DNA of 64,000 bases from Nematopogon swammerdamellus (GCA_946902875.1 OX336343.1:13451361-13515360); one strand, 5' to 3'. Shown: positions 1 through 11,090, counted from the stretch's first letter. Translations and numbers: made by a program. Notes: a model not told the origin generated them from the sequence alone.

Positions 1-99
1 CCAGCCGGGAATAACCGCGAGGTTCTAGGATGCACGGTATATATGCCGTCAGAGGCGTGGACTTTATAATAAAATTTAAATTAAATTAACACAATCTTA

Positions 100-930
100 A
101 TATTAATTAACTTTATTCGAGATGGTTTAGCTTCTTCCTGAACGCAGCTCGGCCTTCGGCCTCGCTCTTAGTTACTTGCTTTCTTCGAGATGGTTTATCA
201 TTTGTCAGAACGTAGCTCGGCCTTCGGCCTCGCCTTAGTTACTTACTTTCTTCAAAAATGTTTACCTTTTTCCTGAACGCAGCTCGGCTCACGGCCTCGC
301 CCTTAGTTACTTGCTTTCTTCGAGATGGTTTATGGTCTTCCCGAATAGAGAACGGCCTTCGGCCTCGCCCTTAGTTACTTACTTTCTTCAAGATGGTTTA
401 GCTTTTTCCTGAACGCAGCTCGGCCTTCGGTCTCGCCCTTAGTTGCTTACTTTCTTCGAGATGGTTTTTCAATTATCAGAACGTAGCTCGGCCTTCGGCC
501 TTGCCTTAGTTACTTACTTTCTTCAAGATGGTTTAGCTTCTTCCTGAACGCAGCTCGGCCTTCGGCCTCGCCCTTAGTTACTTGCTTTCTTCGAGATGGT
601 TCTTCAATTATCCGAACGTAGCTCGGCCTTCGGCCTCGCCTTAGTTACTTACTTTCTTCAAGATGGTTTAGCTTCTTCCTGAACGCAGCTCGGCCTGCGG
701 CCTCGCCCATAGTTACTTACTTTCTTCTTAGGTTTATGGTCTTCCAGAATAGAGCTCGGCCTTCGGCCTCGCCCTTAGTTACTTACTTTCTTCAAGAATG
801 TTTTTCTTCTTCCTGAACTCAGCTCCGCCTTCCGCCTCGCCCTTAGTTACTTTCATCGAGGAAGATTATCGTTTACGTGAGCGCAGATCCGCCTTCGGGC
901 CCGCCTTTAGTTACTTACTTTCTTTTTTTG
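100..930. repeat. 68-bp minisatellite, about 12 units
   Basis: Tandem array with the word gatggttt (or a variant) recurring at about 121, 189, 257, 324, 392, 460, 527, 595, 662, 730, 796 and 858, a 66-68 bp period. Each unit carries a short GC-rich hairpin word (cggccttcggcctcg) followed by ttagttacttactttcttc. Units alternate between a 'cctgaacgcag' type and a 'cagaacgtag' or 'gaatagag' type, giving a ~135-bp higher-order dimer. No coding potential is credible; an ATG-led frame through the last units is an artefact of the repeat. Confidence 0.93.
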
Positions 931-975
931 AAACACGAATTTCACGCGAGCGAAGCCGCGGGCGACAGATATATA
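905..975 (+). repeat. terminus of interspersed repeat family D
   Basis: The stretch ttacttactttctt followed by tttcacgcgagcgaagccgcggg matches the end of the two long family D copies at 8769-9148 and 50586-50949. It directly follows the minisatellite, whose units also contain ttacttactttcttc. The array therefore seems to sit inside, or have grown out of, this element's end. Confidence 0.75.
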
Positions 976-1140
976 AATTTTATTGCACCAATGACAGCAA
1001 CATAACTTCGAATTTCAATTATTTTTTTAAACAATTTGTCACCGGCCAGCTCACGTCGAGATGACAGTTCTCCGTTGTCAACATGACATTTAAAATTGTT
1101 TTATGCCTTTACTTTGGATTACATGATTTTTATTATATTT

Positions 1141-1740
1141 TTTAATTATTATGTTAATCCGGGATATACACTGTCACTATAAAACGTTTCGTCAAATTCC
1201 GTTCAGTGGTTTTTGCGAAATGCGCGTACAAATAGACATTTTTGTATTTACGATTTTATTATATGTATAGAAAGAATACATATGTATAGACTATTGTGTT
1301 CAAGTTATAAAAAAGAAGAACTGTCATTTTCGTTGCGTTCTACTTATATTTAAATTTTGAATGAATATTTTATTCAAATTGTATTTCCTGCCAGTTCTCA
1401 AAATATAATTATGTACTTTGGACTACGTGATTTTAAACGCGCAATAATGTTTATAATTGTTTAAATATTTTTTTATTTTTGTTATTTTTTTTTACGTATT
1501 ATGTTAACCCGGCATATAAACTGCCACTATACAAAGTTTCGTCTAATTCCGTTCAGTGGTTTTTGCGTGATGCGCGTACAGACAAACAAACAAACAAACA
1601 AACAAAAATTTTAAAAACTGTTCTAACATGTTCAGTATCTCATTTTAAGCCACCCTGGTTAGTTTTTTTCCGAATACATTCAATGTACAGACTTTCTTAC
1701 CTCTACGATTTTATTATATGTATAGATTTTACGTGCCTTA
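1141..1740 (+). repeat. two copies of an interspersed repeat with (caaa)n
   Basis: The segment at about 1147-1275 (ttaatccgggatataca, ttccgttcagtggttttt, gcgcgtaca, then acgattttattatatg) recurs at about 1497-1600 and 1705-1728. The second copy has a caaacaaacaaac run inserted after gcgcgtacagac. The ttcagtggt word also occurs at 2700, 24600 and 48155 in other repeat pieces. Nothing coding is seen. Confidence 0.7.
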
Positions 1741-2503
1741 CTTGCTACTCGGTTTTATTATAAACCGCGTAGCAAGTAAGGTGCGAAGACCTAACTGCAT
1801 TATTCGGAAAATGAGCCGTGCCGAGGTAGTCAAGCCGGTCGTCCTTTAGCACGCTTATTTCTTCGGAGTCTGTCACCATCACCAATAAGCGTTATATTTG
1901 GTTTAGGCAAAATATTCTGGAATTTAAGGCGCTTGAACATTATTTCTTTGGCGAGGCATACTTATTTTTAGGTGTAGTTTTGAAATTTTAATGTAAATAG
2001 TATTCCTATATACTTTTGCATTCAAAAACCAAATATGAGCCGCCTGTGGCCGAATTTTATTGAGTACTCAGATTTTATATATTATATTTGTAAATAGTGA
2101 AGGTATGTACATATAACCACGAAACTGTTCGCGATTTTCAAGTTCTGATGTAGGATTAGCTACATTTACATATTTTGAAAGTCTTTCATCTCATCACACC
2201 GACAACGGGAGCTCGCCGGATGCTGCCCCGCCCCCTGCACCTCCCCCCGCACTTCTGAGAAATGTCGCTTTGTTGCACGAATTGAATTATGAGGTGTTAG
2301 CTCGGAACAATAAATCAGAAATGGTGCTATATCACTTGGTATTGTGTTGTATTGTATCACAAGGGTGCTGATCAGGGTCAGGCGGATTAAACCACGGTAT
2401 TGATGGGTTTTGGTTAGCGTAGGGCTAACTACCATATAAATCAATATAGAATAATCATAAAGTTGAGTACATAACTCTAATCAGTCAATCAGTAATCAGT
2501 AAA
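1741..2503. other. no gene seen
   Basis: Mostly AT-rich unique-looking sequence. A C-rich patch at about 2210-2260 is not part of any convincing ORF. The minus-strand open frame across 2166-2444 has no recognisable motif and unremarkable codon use. Confidence 0.5.
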
Positions 2504-2540
2504 CCCCGGATATCAATGTTGTCAACATTGATATCCGGGG
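2504..2540. repeat. 37-bp perfect palindrome
   Basis: Two 18-bp arms (2504-2521 and 2523-2540) are exact reverse complements separated by one base. The outer ends are cccc/gggg. No target duplication or element body was found around it. It could be a transposon scar or an extruding hairpin. Confidence 0.95.
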
Positions 2541-2679
2541 GCGAAATGTTTACCTGGAATTTATTTACTAGGTTAGTTTTACGTCATTATATTTTTACTC
2601 ATATTTGACTTCTCTGCTAACCTCATAAGCCATTCAGCGTGATGAAGTTGATATAATTGATGGGAAAAACCAAGCTATC

Positions 2680-2775
2680 CGTAGAAGCAAACTGTTCAAA
2701 TCGGTTCAGTGGTCCTCAAGTTATAAGCGGACAGACAGACACACAGACAGAAAGCAGACGTTGGATTTTATTAAA
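2680..2775 (+). repeat. repeat fragment with acagacag tail
   Basis: Contains aaatcggttcagtggtcct followed by a run of cagacagacacacagacag, the same arrangement as at the ends of other interspersed repeats here. Short and degraded. Confidence 0.5.
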
Positions 2776-3129
2776 GGTTTTTAACTGACAATGCGTAAAG
2801 GGGGTGTTCTGTATCAGAAATAGATCATAATATTAAAATTATAAATAAAAAAGGGGGGTTGTTGATGGGTAAGGAAAGGATGTATTCAAGATAGTTATAA
2901 TTGTACATGGTATAATTTAGTTAGATTAATTTTGTATTTAATTTATTAATTATTTTAAAATCAAACATCAATGAACTGCACTTATTAACACTTAAACCAA
3001 CAATTAATATTTATAAATAAAGCTACACCTCCATCGCATTTATGTCCACTTAAAATCCACTTTTATCAGTGTATATATGTATGTTGTTGTGTGCAAGCAG
3101 CTTTGGCTCATAAGGCCAGGACAGAATAA

Positions 3130-3362
3130 ATAAAAAGTTAAATTACAAATTTAAAAAACCCCCGACCCTTAAAAAGTCAAAAATAATTTCCGTTTACTTA
3201 ATTAAAGGAGTCGGAAGACCGCTTAGTAAATTCCCGCGCAGCTCTGAGTTTTTATATTTTATTTACTTAGCGGTCCCCCGACTCCTTTAATTAAGTAAAC
3301 GGAAATTATTTTTGACTTTTTAAGGGTCGGGGGTTTTTTAAATTTGTAATTTAACTTTTATT
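3130..3362. repeat. long inverted repeat, ~100-bp arms
   Basis: Left arm about 3130-3230 and right arm about 3262-3362 are near-perfect reverse complements, differing only at a few positions such as the bases after gagtcgg. They are separated by a ~30-bp loop. Each arm carries acccccgacccttaaaaag and cgtttacttaattaaagg. A diverged version of the same fold lies at 45138-45350, so this is a family and not a local accident. Confidence 0.93.
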
Positions 3363-3551
3363 TCAAGCTTTTTAAAAAAAACCGCATGAAAATCGGTCCA
3401 CTTTTTGAGATAACAATTTTTTTTATTACTTAATTACTTGATTACTTGATTACAAACATAGCTAAGAACCATCCCGATTAAACAAGCTTCCTAATAAAAA
3501 AAACCGCATCCAAATCGGTCGATCCGTTTGAGAGCTACGATGCCACAGACA

Positions 3552-3592
<41 letters not shown>

Positions 3593-3632
3593 AACTTATA
3601 ACACCCCTCCTTTTTTTTTCGTCGGGGGTTAA
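3267..3632 (+). repeat. interspersed repeat family C
   Basis: Runs from gggtcgggggttttttaaa through tccgtttgagagctacgat and the AC microsatellite to gtcaaacttataacacccc and gtcgggggtta. The same order occurs at 29893-30232, and a 3' piece lies at 53165-53262. The family overlaps the right arm of the inverted repeat. No protein is encoded; the superfamily is unresolved. Confidence 0.85.
3549..3588. repeat. (AC)n microsatellite
   Basis: An uninterrupted AC dinucleotide run inside family C. Other copies of the family carry acag-type repeats at the same place. Confidence 0.97.
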
Positions 3633-3761
3633 AAACACATTCAAGCGAGCTTGTGCTTTGAAATCCGAATCAACCCGTCTCGTATTGTCGTTGACCAGAT
3701 AAGTTGAGAATTTACTATTTTCAGCAACGCGGTATTGTGCTTAATTCTGTGTTCATGTGTA

Positions 3762-3873
3762 ATTTTTTTTATGTAGCCTGACACGCTTGGCTACACCACC
3801 TACAACATCCGTGATGTCAGCCTATAACACCGGGTGAACTAGGTGCCATGTCAGTGCTTCCTTACATTTCGTG
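3762..3873 (-). mobile_element. SINE-A 3' fragment
   Basis: Starts with a T-run (the A-tail on the minus strand), then gacacgcttggctaca, catccgtgatgtcagcc and accgggtgaactaggtgcca. This matches the tail of the full SINE-A copies at 7864-8260 and 49639-50032. The head is missing. Confidence 0.88.
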
Positions 3874-4073
3874 TATAGTTCTGATAAGTTAGCAGCCTTG
3901 AGCGGTTACCCAATCCTAACCCACTGATCTTAGATTGGCGGTGTGCCCACATGAAGAGAAATACATGAGAAGGGAAAGATCCGAAATTGTGTTAGCGTTT
4001 ACAAATACCTACAAGAACTTGATGAAAAGCTATTTCCAGATTTTTTTAATTTTCCCTAGATATCAGTGGTTGG

Positions 4074-4165
4074 GGAAGGGAGGGAAGGGAGGGAATATGG
4101 GCGTTGTGGAGGGGGGGGGGGGGGGGGAGAGTGAGAGGGAGGGAGGGAGCGAGAGAGAATATAAG
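4074..4165. repeat. purine-rich tract with G17
   Basis: ggga-rich sequence containing an uninterrupted run of 17 G at 4111-4127, followed by gagagggag words. It is part of a spurious open frame and is not coding. It could form G-quadruplex or triplex DNA. Confidence 0.9.
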
Positions 4166-4204
4166 AGAAACGATCGTTTATTATCATAATATTTGCGTTT
4201 AAAT

Positions 4205-4262
4205 CGGATTTGTTGTTAAATCGAGTCTACAGCGAGCGTAGCCGCGGGTAAAAGCTAGTTCT
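4205..4262 (+). repeat. family D/E-type terminus
   Basis: Contains gcgagcgtagccgcgggt then aaaagctagtt, the same end signature as repeats at 938, 9120, 24355, 47930 and 50920. Only the terminus is recognisable. Confidence 0.6.
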
Positions 4263-7200
4263 ATTTATATGGATGTGATGTGCGTAATGCGACGCCACTT
4301 TCATCAATTATCGCCCCTTCGATGCTCGGTTCTACTTATAATGTCTAAATTCCAAGTGTGTCGTTCTCACGGAGGCGTAGGAAGTTTTGAAGTTATATTC
4401 GCCATCTGAATATATAATATTACTTTGGACAACACGTTACGCTGTATTATTTGCTAAACCCTTGAAAGTAATACCTATAGCGAAACCAAAAACAATTATA
4501 AATTTTAGTATAATAAACATTTAATTGGCATCTTTATTTATCGCTTATCTCCTAGTAGGAGAAAACACGTATATAATTTTTGGCTAGTCTAATATGTGGC
4601 CTAAACTAGCGTGACACTTGAAATGAAGACACAAAACCCCCTGCACGCTCCGCACCGGGATTTCATTAAGAGCTAATTATGCGCGAACTTTATTTAAGTT
4701 CAGTGCAATTTAAAAGATTTGAGCTGTTCGCTCGCGCGTCGACACGTATCCATAGTCGAGCCTAGAAAACATTGCTCTTGACTAATATGAATGTTGAAAT
4801 AGTGAAAGTGTAAGTGACAACCATCCCTTATTTTAACAATGTCGGTACGTAACGAATAAACTTAAAACGGCTTAACGATTTGCATGGAATCTTGCATATC
4901 CGGCTTGATTCTTGGCTTCCTAACATCACACTATTGAGAAGATTGCAATTTGGAAGTAGGGTAGTTAGTATAAAAGGATGAAAAAAATAGTTAGGGAGAG
5001 ACGTCAAAGGACCATGGCACATTCGTTGCTTCTGCCAACTCATTGGGAAACATAGTCGCGCACATAAAGCGCATAATCTAGACAATTGGAATTGTGTGAT
5101 TTACGTAAGACGCAAGAACCGAACCAAACAGGAGATACTCTCACCGAAGAAGGTTAACATTAGGAAACTAGCCTTTAGAGAACCGAGTTGAAAGTTCAGC
5201 TGAACTAATACTGCGCTCGCGGAGGATTTTCTCAAGACTCTCGACTGGGACTCTCGGGGTGATATTCTTCTAAGAAGATTCTGTAACGCTCTTTTATTTT
5301 CCAGACGTGCGTTGGTTTTATACCTTGCTGCTGACAGTTTTTTAATATTTTGTATTTCAATTAATTTTAGAACAAATTATTTGTTGGGATAAAACTAGAA
5401 ATTCTACGCCTAAAACGTATATTATGTAAATTGCATGTTCGGTAGGGTGACATCTAATATGTATATTGTATAAAGATAATAAAGATTTCTCATGCATTAG
5501 AAATCTTTATTTAGTCGAATCTTTATTTAATCTTTATTTAGTCGAAGGCAACACGATCGAAAGAGTTTACGGCCCCTAAGACAACATTCATAATGTATAA
5601 CCAACGTGCATAAATATGCATTTGAACATTTATTTACAGGAGTGACTTGTTTTCGTATCGACTTTCGGATATCCTTGTCGTGTATTCTGAAAATTATATT
5701 ATGGTAGATCCAGGATAACCACAATTTAGAACAAACATGCAATGGAGGAATCTGAAATATCTTCACTTTAGATGGTGCATAACTCTAACTATTGCCATTC
5801 TTGCTATTTAAGTTTTTAGCCATGGCTTGGCTAGATATAAGTATACAAATAAAACGTGCGTCAGAAAACGCCTGTTTAGCGAAAATCTTAGAGAGTGAGC
5901 TCTCAACGCGTTCCAGCAGTTTTAGTTAGCTGGTTTATCGAGTTCAAAAAAGCTAAGATAACAAAGTCGTAAAGATTATTGCTGCTCCGAGACATCGCCC
6001 AGTTCCAAGAGTCTTGTTTTCGGGTCGATCCACTTTAGAAAATAATTTTAACAAAGCGACCTTAGGAAAAACAGCTGCAACGACGGTATAACTCCCACAG
6101 GCATAAAGGCAATTGCCTGAATTGTTTCGTTTGTTTGCCTGAAATCAGTAAGATTGTTTTGTTGTGTAAATGTAAAATAAGCCCTTCTGAACTTAATTAG
6201 TTGGTGACAAATGATACAATTTTTACAAAGTTCTTGAACTAACAACCGTAAAGAAATTATAAATTATTTGTCGTTTAGTTGACAGTCCCCTAGACCAGGA
6301 CCCTTAACATTAAGAGGTGTAGACTATGAATGTGCGCCACCGCGTATAATGACGTCGGTGAGAGTTTAAAGTTTTAATTTTCTTTCATATTCAGGGTAAT
6401 AAATAAAATTACGTTGACGTTATTAGGTTACGTGTGTGAGAGTGAACCTCCCCTCTTCCTCCCGTTCGACCACCGGCGGCCCGGCCCCGCCGCCGCCCCT
6501 CCGCCGCTCTACCCTATTGATATGATGGAAGGCCGAATATCTGGGAGATCACTTAAATTCCATTTAATTTCATTTAATTCATAATTGAGTTTGCTTATGG
6601 CGCCGAAAAGTGAATGATGCGTAAAAGCTGAATTACATTTTACATTTAGCCCCATCATGTTCCCCCGGATCATTAATTTAGGTAAGTATTATGAGATAAT
6701 TTATTCCGATGCAAAATTGTTATATTTTGACACTTTTGTGTAGATCTTGTGAGTTATGGAACTATGAAATTAGACAGTGTCAGCTAATCTCACACTATTA
6801 AATTTCAAACCTAAAATTTATTATGCAAAGAAAACCCAAAAATATAAAAGTAGACACGACGTCGCATCGTTCGTTCGATCTGCTAGCCCCTCACCCCCGC
6901 GCCGCCCCAGCCGCCCCGCCCCACCCCCGCCACAACTCCAAGGGGCCAACTTCTCCAATAACATCTCAATGTAAATCGGGTTCGTTATTATTCCAAGTTT
7001 ACAAGCCGAACAGGCCAGGGGTAAATAAATAGAGAGGTTCTTTTGAAACTTTAACGATTATTGAGCCGTGAATCGGCGCTCGCTTTATTAGTCGCTCGTG
7101 ATTAAAATTAAATGAGACCATTTCTTAAGGCCACAGTTTTTTGGATTTCCGCCATATAAAGTTGTATAGCCGGCATGTCTGAGAGATCCTGCCAATGAAT

Positions 7201-7863
7201 AATTAGATTTTATATTTCAGTATAACTAAGTTCTAAAGTTCTAAGTTTTACTTATCCTTGCTCCATCATACATGTTCCTGAATAATCTTTTTTTTTAATA
7301 ATGGTCTAAAATACACATATTAGAAATTTCAGTTTGCCACTGGCTTCGTCCAGGTTAAATTAAGAAAACATTCATCGGAACATCAGCGCTACATTCATTA
7401 TTTGATGTTAAATGGCCTTGCTGCTATTAACATATAGATAGACCCATTCTGTATTTCTCATAGTACCTATGTAGTTACAAAATGCACTCGTATTTCCAGC
7501 AACATTTTCCCCTAAACTGTTGTCATTTTCTTCGTATCACCGGACGTCCGGGTCTGTTAGGGCGGGTTTTTGATCAGCGTCCGGGACATACAATAGGCCA
7601 ACTAGACCTCGAAAATCTAATATCAGAATAATATATTCCAGAGTTATTTACAGTTCAAAGATAGAATATTGTTAAATACTAATCCGTCGGAGTAGTGCCT
7701 ACCATGTTATGTATGTATTATATGTAGATAATATTGTTTGTCTGTTCAATACTGTTGTGTCCATAAATTGACATTATACAAATTTAATTTTATTCCTCCT
7801 TTTTTCTATGAAGAAGCACGGCTTCTCACACGGAAAAGAAAGGAAATAATATGGAAATAGTAT
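4263..7863. other. no gene seen, two CpG/C-rich patches
   Basis: Largely AT-rich. Small features: a 13-bp-arm hairpin at 5478-5511 with a neighbouring duplicated tctttatttagtcga word; a C/G-rich patch at about 6455-6515 dominated by ccgccg; and another at about 6880-6950. Open frames here are short, lack motifs and overlap on both strands. No splice-supported exon was found. Confidence 0.5.
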
Positions 7864-8260
7864 GTCAGCCTCGATAGCTCAGTGGTGCAGACAGTCACCT
7901 GTCGCTATTGAATGTTAAGCAACGCTGGGTGCGGTCAGTACTTGGATGGGCGACCGCTGACCGTTGGAGGCTGACCGAGGTTCGGATTCCTCGTAAAACT
8001 GTAGGTCCCTTCCCTCCTAATCTTACTTGGTGGTAGGGTTTAACCCGCCCGGGTTGGTACCACCGCACTGAATGAAACGTCGGTCGAAACGGCTATGTAA
8101 ATAGTTTGTGTTTTCCGACCAGTTCAGTGTAGCCGGCACGATCAAAGGGGGAAGCACTCACATGGCACCTAGTTCACCCGGTGTTATGGGCTGACATCAC
8201 GGACGTTGTAGGTGATGTAGCCAACCGTGTCAGTTTCCATAAAAAAAAATAAAAAAAAAT
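7864..8260 (+). mobile_element. SINE-A, full copy with tRNA/5S chimeric head
   Basis: The head has a tRNA-like A box (TAGCTCAGTGG, about 7874-7884). A stretch at 7914-7957 follows, resembling the 3' half of 5S rRNA (gttaagcaacgctgggt, then cagtacttggatgggcgacc). A tRNA-like B box ggttcggattcc lies at 7979-7990. The body holds the core shared with SINE-B (aactgtaggtcccttccct, then ggttggtaccaccgcact). It continues through gcacctagttcacccggtg to an A-rich tail with one T. Such SINEs are copied by LINE machinery in trans and transcribed by RNA polymerase III (known of SINEs in general). No clear target duplication was found. Confidence 0.92.
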
Positions 8261-8768
8261 GGGTTGGACTCACCACACCCGGCGTTTTCCTATAATCTGG
8301 GCTGCAGTCCAGTGTGTGCTCTGGTATGAGGTCCAAAATGAGTTTAGAAAACGTTTCCTTTGACTTTGATGGACAGGAGATCGCACGGCGATTCCTTGTA
8401 CCTTCCTCTCACACGGTGATCAGATTACCAAGTGACATTATATTTCTTTGCTCTGAAGTGTGGGTAGGTGCTTGACCCGTAATTTGCGCCAACTTCATAC
8501 CTCATGCAGTAGTCCATTTCAAAGGGAGTAGGTACAGTTTGGATAGGAGATTGATATGGATGTATGAGAACCATACAAATACAGTGTAGCCGGCACGATT
8601 AAAATGAAAGGACCAACGTTTTGCCTAGATCCCTCAGGAACATGGTGATGATGTGGTAGAGTCCATAAAAATGCCTGGAATCTGCGAAAGTATTAGTCGG
8701 AAGGCATTCATACCGCAACCGGACTATTTGCGCGGCTTCCGCGTGAAAGCTGCCGTCACTTGGTTCAT
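8261..8768. other. no gene seen
   Basis: Unique-looking intergenic sequence after the SINE. The word cagtgtagccggcacgatta near 8582 echoes the SINE-A body and may be a small relic. The minus-strand open frame at 8599-8805 runs into repeat family D and has no motif. Confidence 0.45.
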
Positions 8769-9148
8769 CATCAATACTAATAATAAATCTGTAAGGGATG
8801 GCCATGGAGTAAGTTACTTGCTTTTATGAGATACTGCGTTTGTAGACACTATGTATGATACTAAAACTAAATTGACGATTTTTAGAAATATTTTCTGTAT
8901 GTATGTATGTTCCTCCATAACTCTTAAGCCGATCATCCGAATTCAATGAAAATTAGTATACAAGCAAATTTTTCTATAAGTACGACGGGACACAGGATAG
9001 GCTAAACAAAATTCAGTTCCGATTACGTTAAAATGTGGCTATCATTAAAACCGAAATTGTTCCGCGCGCGGAACGGTAGCGGGCTTACATACTTTCTTCT
9101 TTTTAAATAGGATTTTCACGCGAGCGAAGCCGCGGGAAGAAGCTTGTC
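8769..9148 (+). repeat. interspersed repeat family D, long copy
   Basis: Starts tcaatactaataataaat and continues through taagggatggccatggagta, tttctgtatgtatgtatgtt and a cttacatactttcttcttt stretch to cgagcgaagccgcgggaag. The copy at 50586-50949 matches it in order along its whole length. The AT-triplet end and GC-rich opposite end suggest a retroposed element, but the superfamily is not proved. Confidence 0.88.
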
Positions 9149-9149
9149 C

Positions 9150-9400
9150 TTTATAAAATAGGGTAGTCGCCGTGGCCGGCTGGCTACTGCTGCTGGCGCG
9201 TTCCACAGTCTCTCGCCTGCTGTACCTGCCTGTGAGGTGAAGAAAACGGCGAATGAGTCACGAATGTCGGTCGAAGCGCTTCTTTGCTCGACAACGTCCC
9301 CGGCCACTGCCGGGGCGATGGTGCTGGAAGAATCTTGTCCGCCAGTTCGATTATCACAGCGAAGAAGAACTGGCAAGAAACTTCGCTGGGTCATTTACTG
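9150..9400 (-). repeat. possible old repeat
   Basis: On the minus strand this contains cgaagtttcttgccagttc. I recall that phrase from abundant transcribed lepidopteran repeats, from memory and unverified. It also carries a small GC hairpin at about 9297-9316. Open frames exist on both strands, which argues against either being a gene. Confidence 0.25.
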
Positions 9401-9896
9401 GTTGTCCGTAATAATACAACGAGATCTTGACGTAAAACAATTATAGCGACGTATAGGTATTCTACATTTTAGTGAATTGCTTTTGTCGCAAAATAAAACT
9501 TTTTATTGATACCTATTTATCCGTACTTTTCGGATTAGATTCTGCGTCCACAAAGCGCCGCGCCGCCGCGCCGCCTCGTCGGTCGACGGGAAATCCTATT
9601 ATTTAAAAATGTGTATGCCGTTATCCTCAGATAATAATATTATTCTCGTGCTTCTCTTGCCGAGAACGGTTTTTCTTCATACTCGTATAATATCTAATGC
9701 ATATTTTTTTCCCTCAATGATATATTCGAGAAAATCGAGAAAAATAAGAAAGCAATATTAATACCATTTGTACAGTACTAATAAATATTTACATAATATC
9801 GGTGGACAACAAAGCGAGAGCAACAATAATAAAATCTATTATTATATTGGGTACTTTCACAAACATTAAGTACCCTCAATGTGTGGGTGCGCGAGG

Positions 9897-9901
9897 GTGT
9901 G

Positions 9902-9937
<36 letters not shown>

Positions 9938-9992
9938 GGCGCGCGTGCGTGCGTGCGGGCTTGCGTGCGTGCGTGCGGGCGCGTGTATGTGT
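9897..9992. repeat. (TGCG)n-type microsatellite
   Basis: Tandem gtgcgtgcgtgc with interspersed ggcg variants. It produces long Cys-Val-Arg-Ala open frames that are not genes. The complementary motif forms the larger array at 17825-18095. Confidence 0.96.
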
Positions 9993-10033
9993 GTGTGCTA
10001 GCTACCTTTCCCCTTTATAATTATAAGTATTCT

Positions 10034-10235
10034 ATGCCTTGGCGCGGGCCTTCCACCGAGTCATGCAGCAGGTGGGTCTTCGTGCCTTACTGCCTGCTTC
10101 ATAGTTATCTTGTCCGAATACTTTGCTAAACGTGGTTGTCGATGTTGTGCTGTAATTTACAAGTCTTCTTGGAACACAACACTGATTACTCTGCCCACCC
10201 CGGTTGCCCGGATACAGCGTGTGGTATACATGTAG
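10034..10235 (+). repeat. interspersed repeat family F
   Basis: Contains ccttccaccgagtcatgcag, ttgtccgaatactttgctaa and gattactctgcccaccccgg, followed by gatacagcgtgtggtat. Other copies: 25560-25855 (+), 54113-54390 (-), 29752-30465 (-, interrupted) and a fragment at 50036-50120 (-). This copy lacks the agagatgcag end. Confidence 0.85.
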
Positions 10236-10500
10236 AAATTATTGTAAAAGAACTTGTGTTTCTTCGTTTATTTTCGCACCCCTTCTTCTTCTTCTCAGCT
10301 CTTCTCTAAAATGAATTGAAAATTACAAATGAATGAAAACCCTTGAGTGCAAAACATTAAGAGCTTAGAATTCGGGTAATTTAATTCAATACAGTGTATT
10401 GTTTTACACGGCGAACAAAACAATACATTATATTCTTTTATTACCTTCGGTTGGATTTCGAGTATTTCTACTATACCAACTTTGTTAGCTCCGTCAAACC
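10236..10500. other. no gene seen; ends in hAT target duplication
   Basis: AT-rich sequence. Bases 10493-10500 (gtcaaacc) are the left copy of the 8-bp target duplication of the hAT element that follows. Confidence 0.7.
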
Positions 10501-10862
10501 TAGGGCATCCAAAATCGGAAAATCGGAAATCGAAAAAACCGAAAATCGGACAATGTTAGTGCTATTTTAAAACCGATTTTTTTAATATCGAAAATCGATT
10601 TTTCCGATGTTCCGATTTTTATTAGGTTTTTCAAACATTCCCCGTCATTTGGTTTTAAATGCATAAAAACAGTGCTATTTTATGTGAAATGGGTTATGGG
10701 TGGGTTACTTAATCATCATCATCATTTTTCATCCAATAAAGAACGAACTTAATTAAAAAAATAATAATAATCACACCAAGCTTTGAAATCAAGGATTGAT
10801 CAACGCCTAACTATGAATGAACACCTACATGGTAATGTACCTACATAACCCTACTGCGTACT

Positions 10863-11090
10863 TCAGTCAGACGTGATGAAGTATACCCGGACAATGATGA
10901 ACTGCCTGGTGGTATAGAACGAGTATATCGCAGATTACATTTGACTGTACAAAATCAAACACAGTTAGAGAGGTCGGAGTCTGCGTCCGCTTCATCTTCG
11001 CCGACACCTACTTTGGACATTGTCGATCCTCGGCTGGAGCTGGAAAGTGCCAAAGTAATGACAAAAAAACCTTCTAACACCGGTAAGTAA
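10863..11090 (+). pseudogene. hAT transposase internal fragment (probable)
   Basis: An open frame runs through this stretch to a TAA at 11088-11090. It includes DEVYPDNDELPGGIERVYRR and a Ser-rich segment SESASASSSPTPT. It lies upstream and in the same orientation as the certain hAT C-terminus at 11160-11338. The end reads GGTAAGT, a good splice-donor match, so it could be the end of a transposase exon joined past ~11160. I infer transposase only from position; the sequence itself shows no diagnostic motif. Confidence 0.45.

Noticed and set aside
100..930. CRISPR-like array
   Set aside because: Units are contiguous ~68-bp tandem repeats without unique spacers, in an insect-type genome.
7874..7990. 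tRNA gene and 5S rRNA gene calls in the SINE-A head
   Set aside because: A and B boxes and 5S-like words are present, but the sequence is a chimeric SINE head repeated elsewhere with a long retroposon body; no complete tRNA or 5S rRNA fold.
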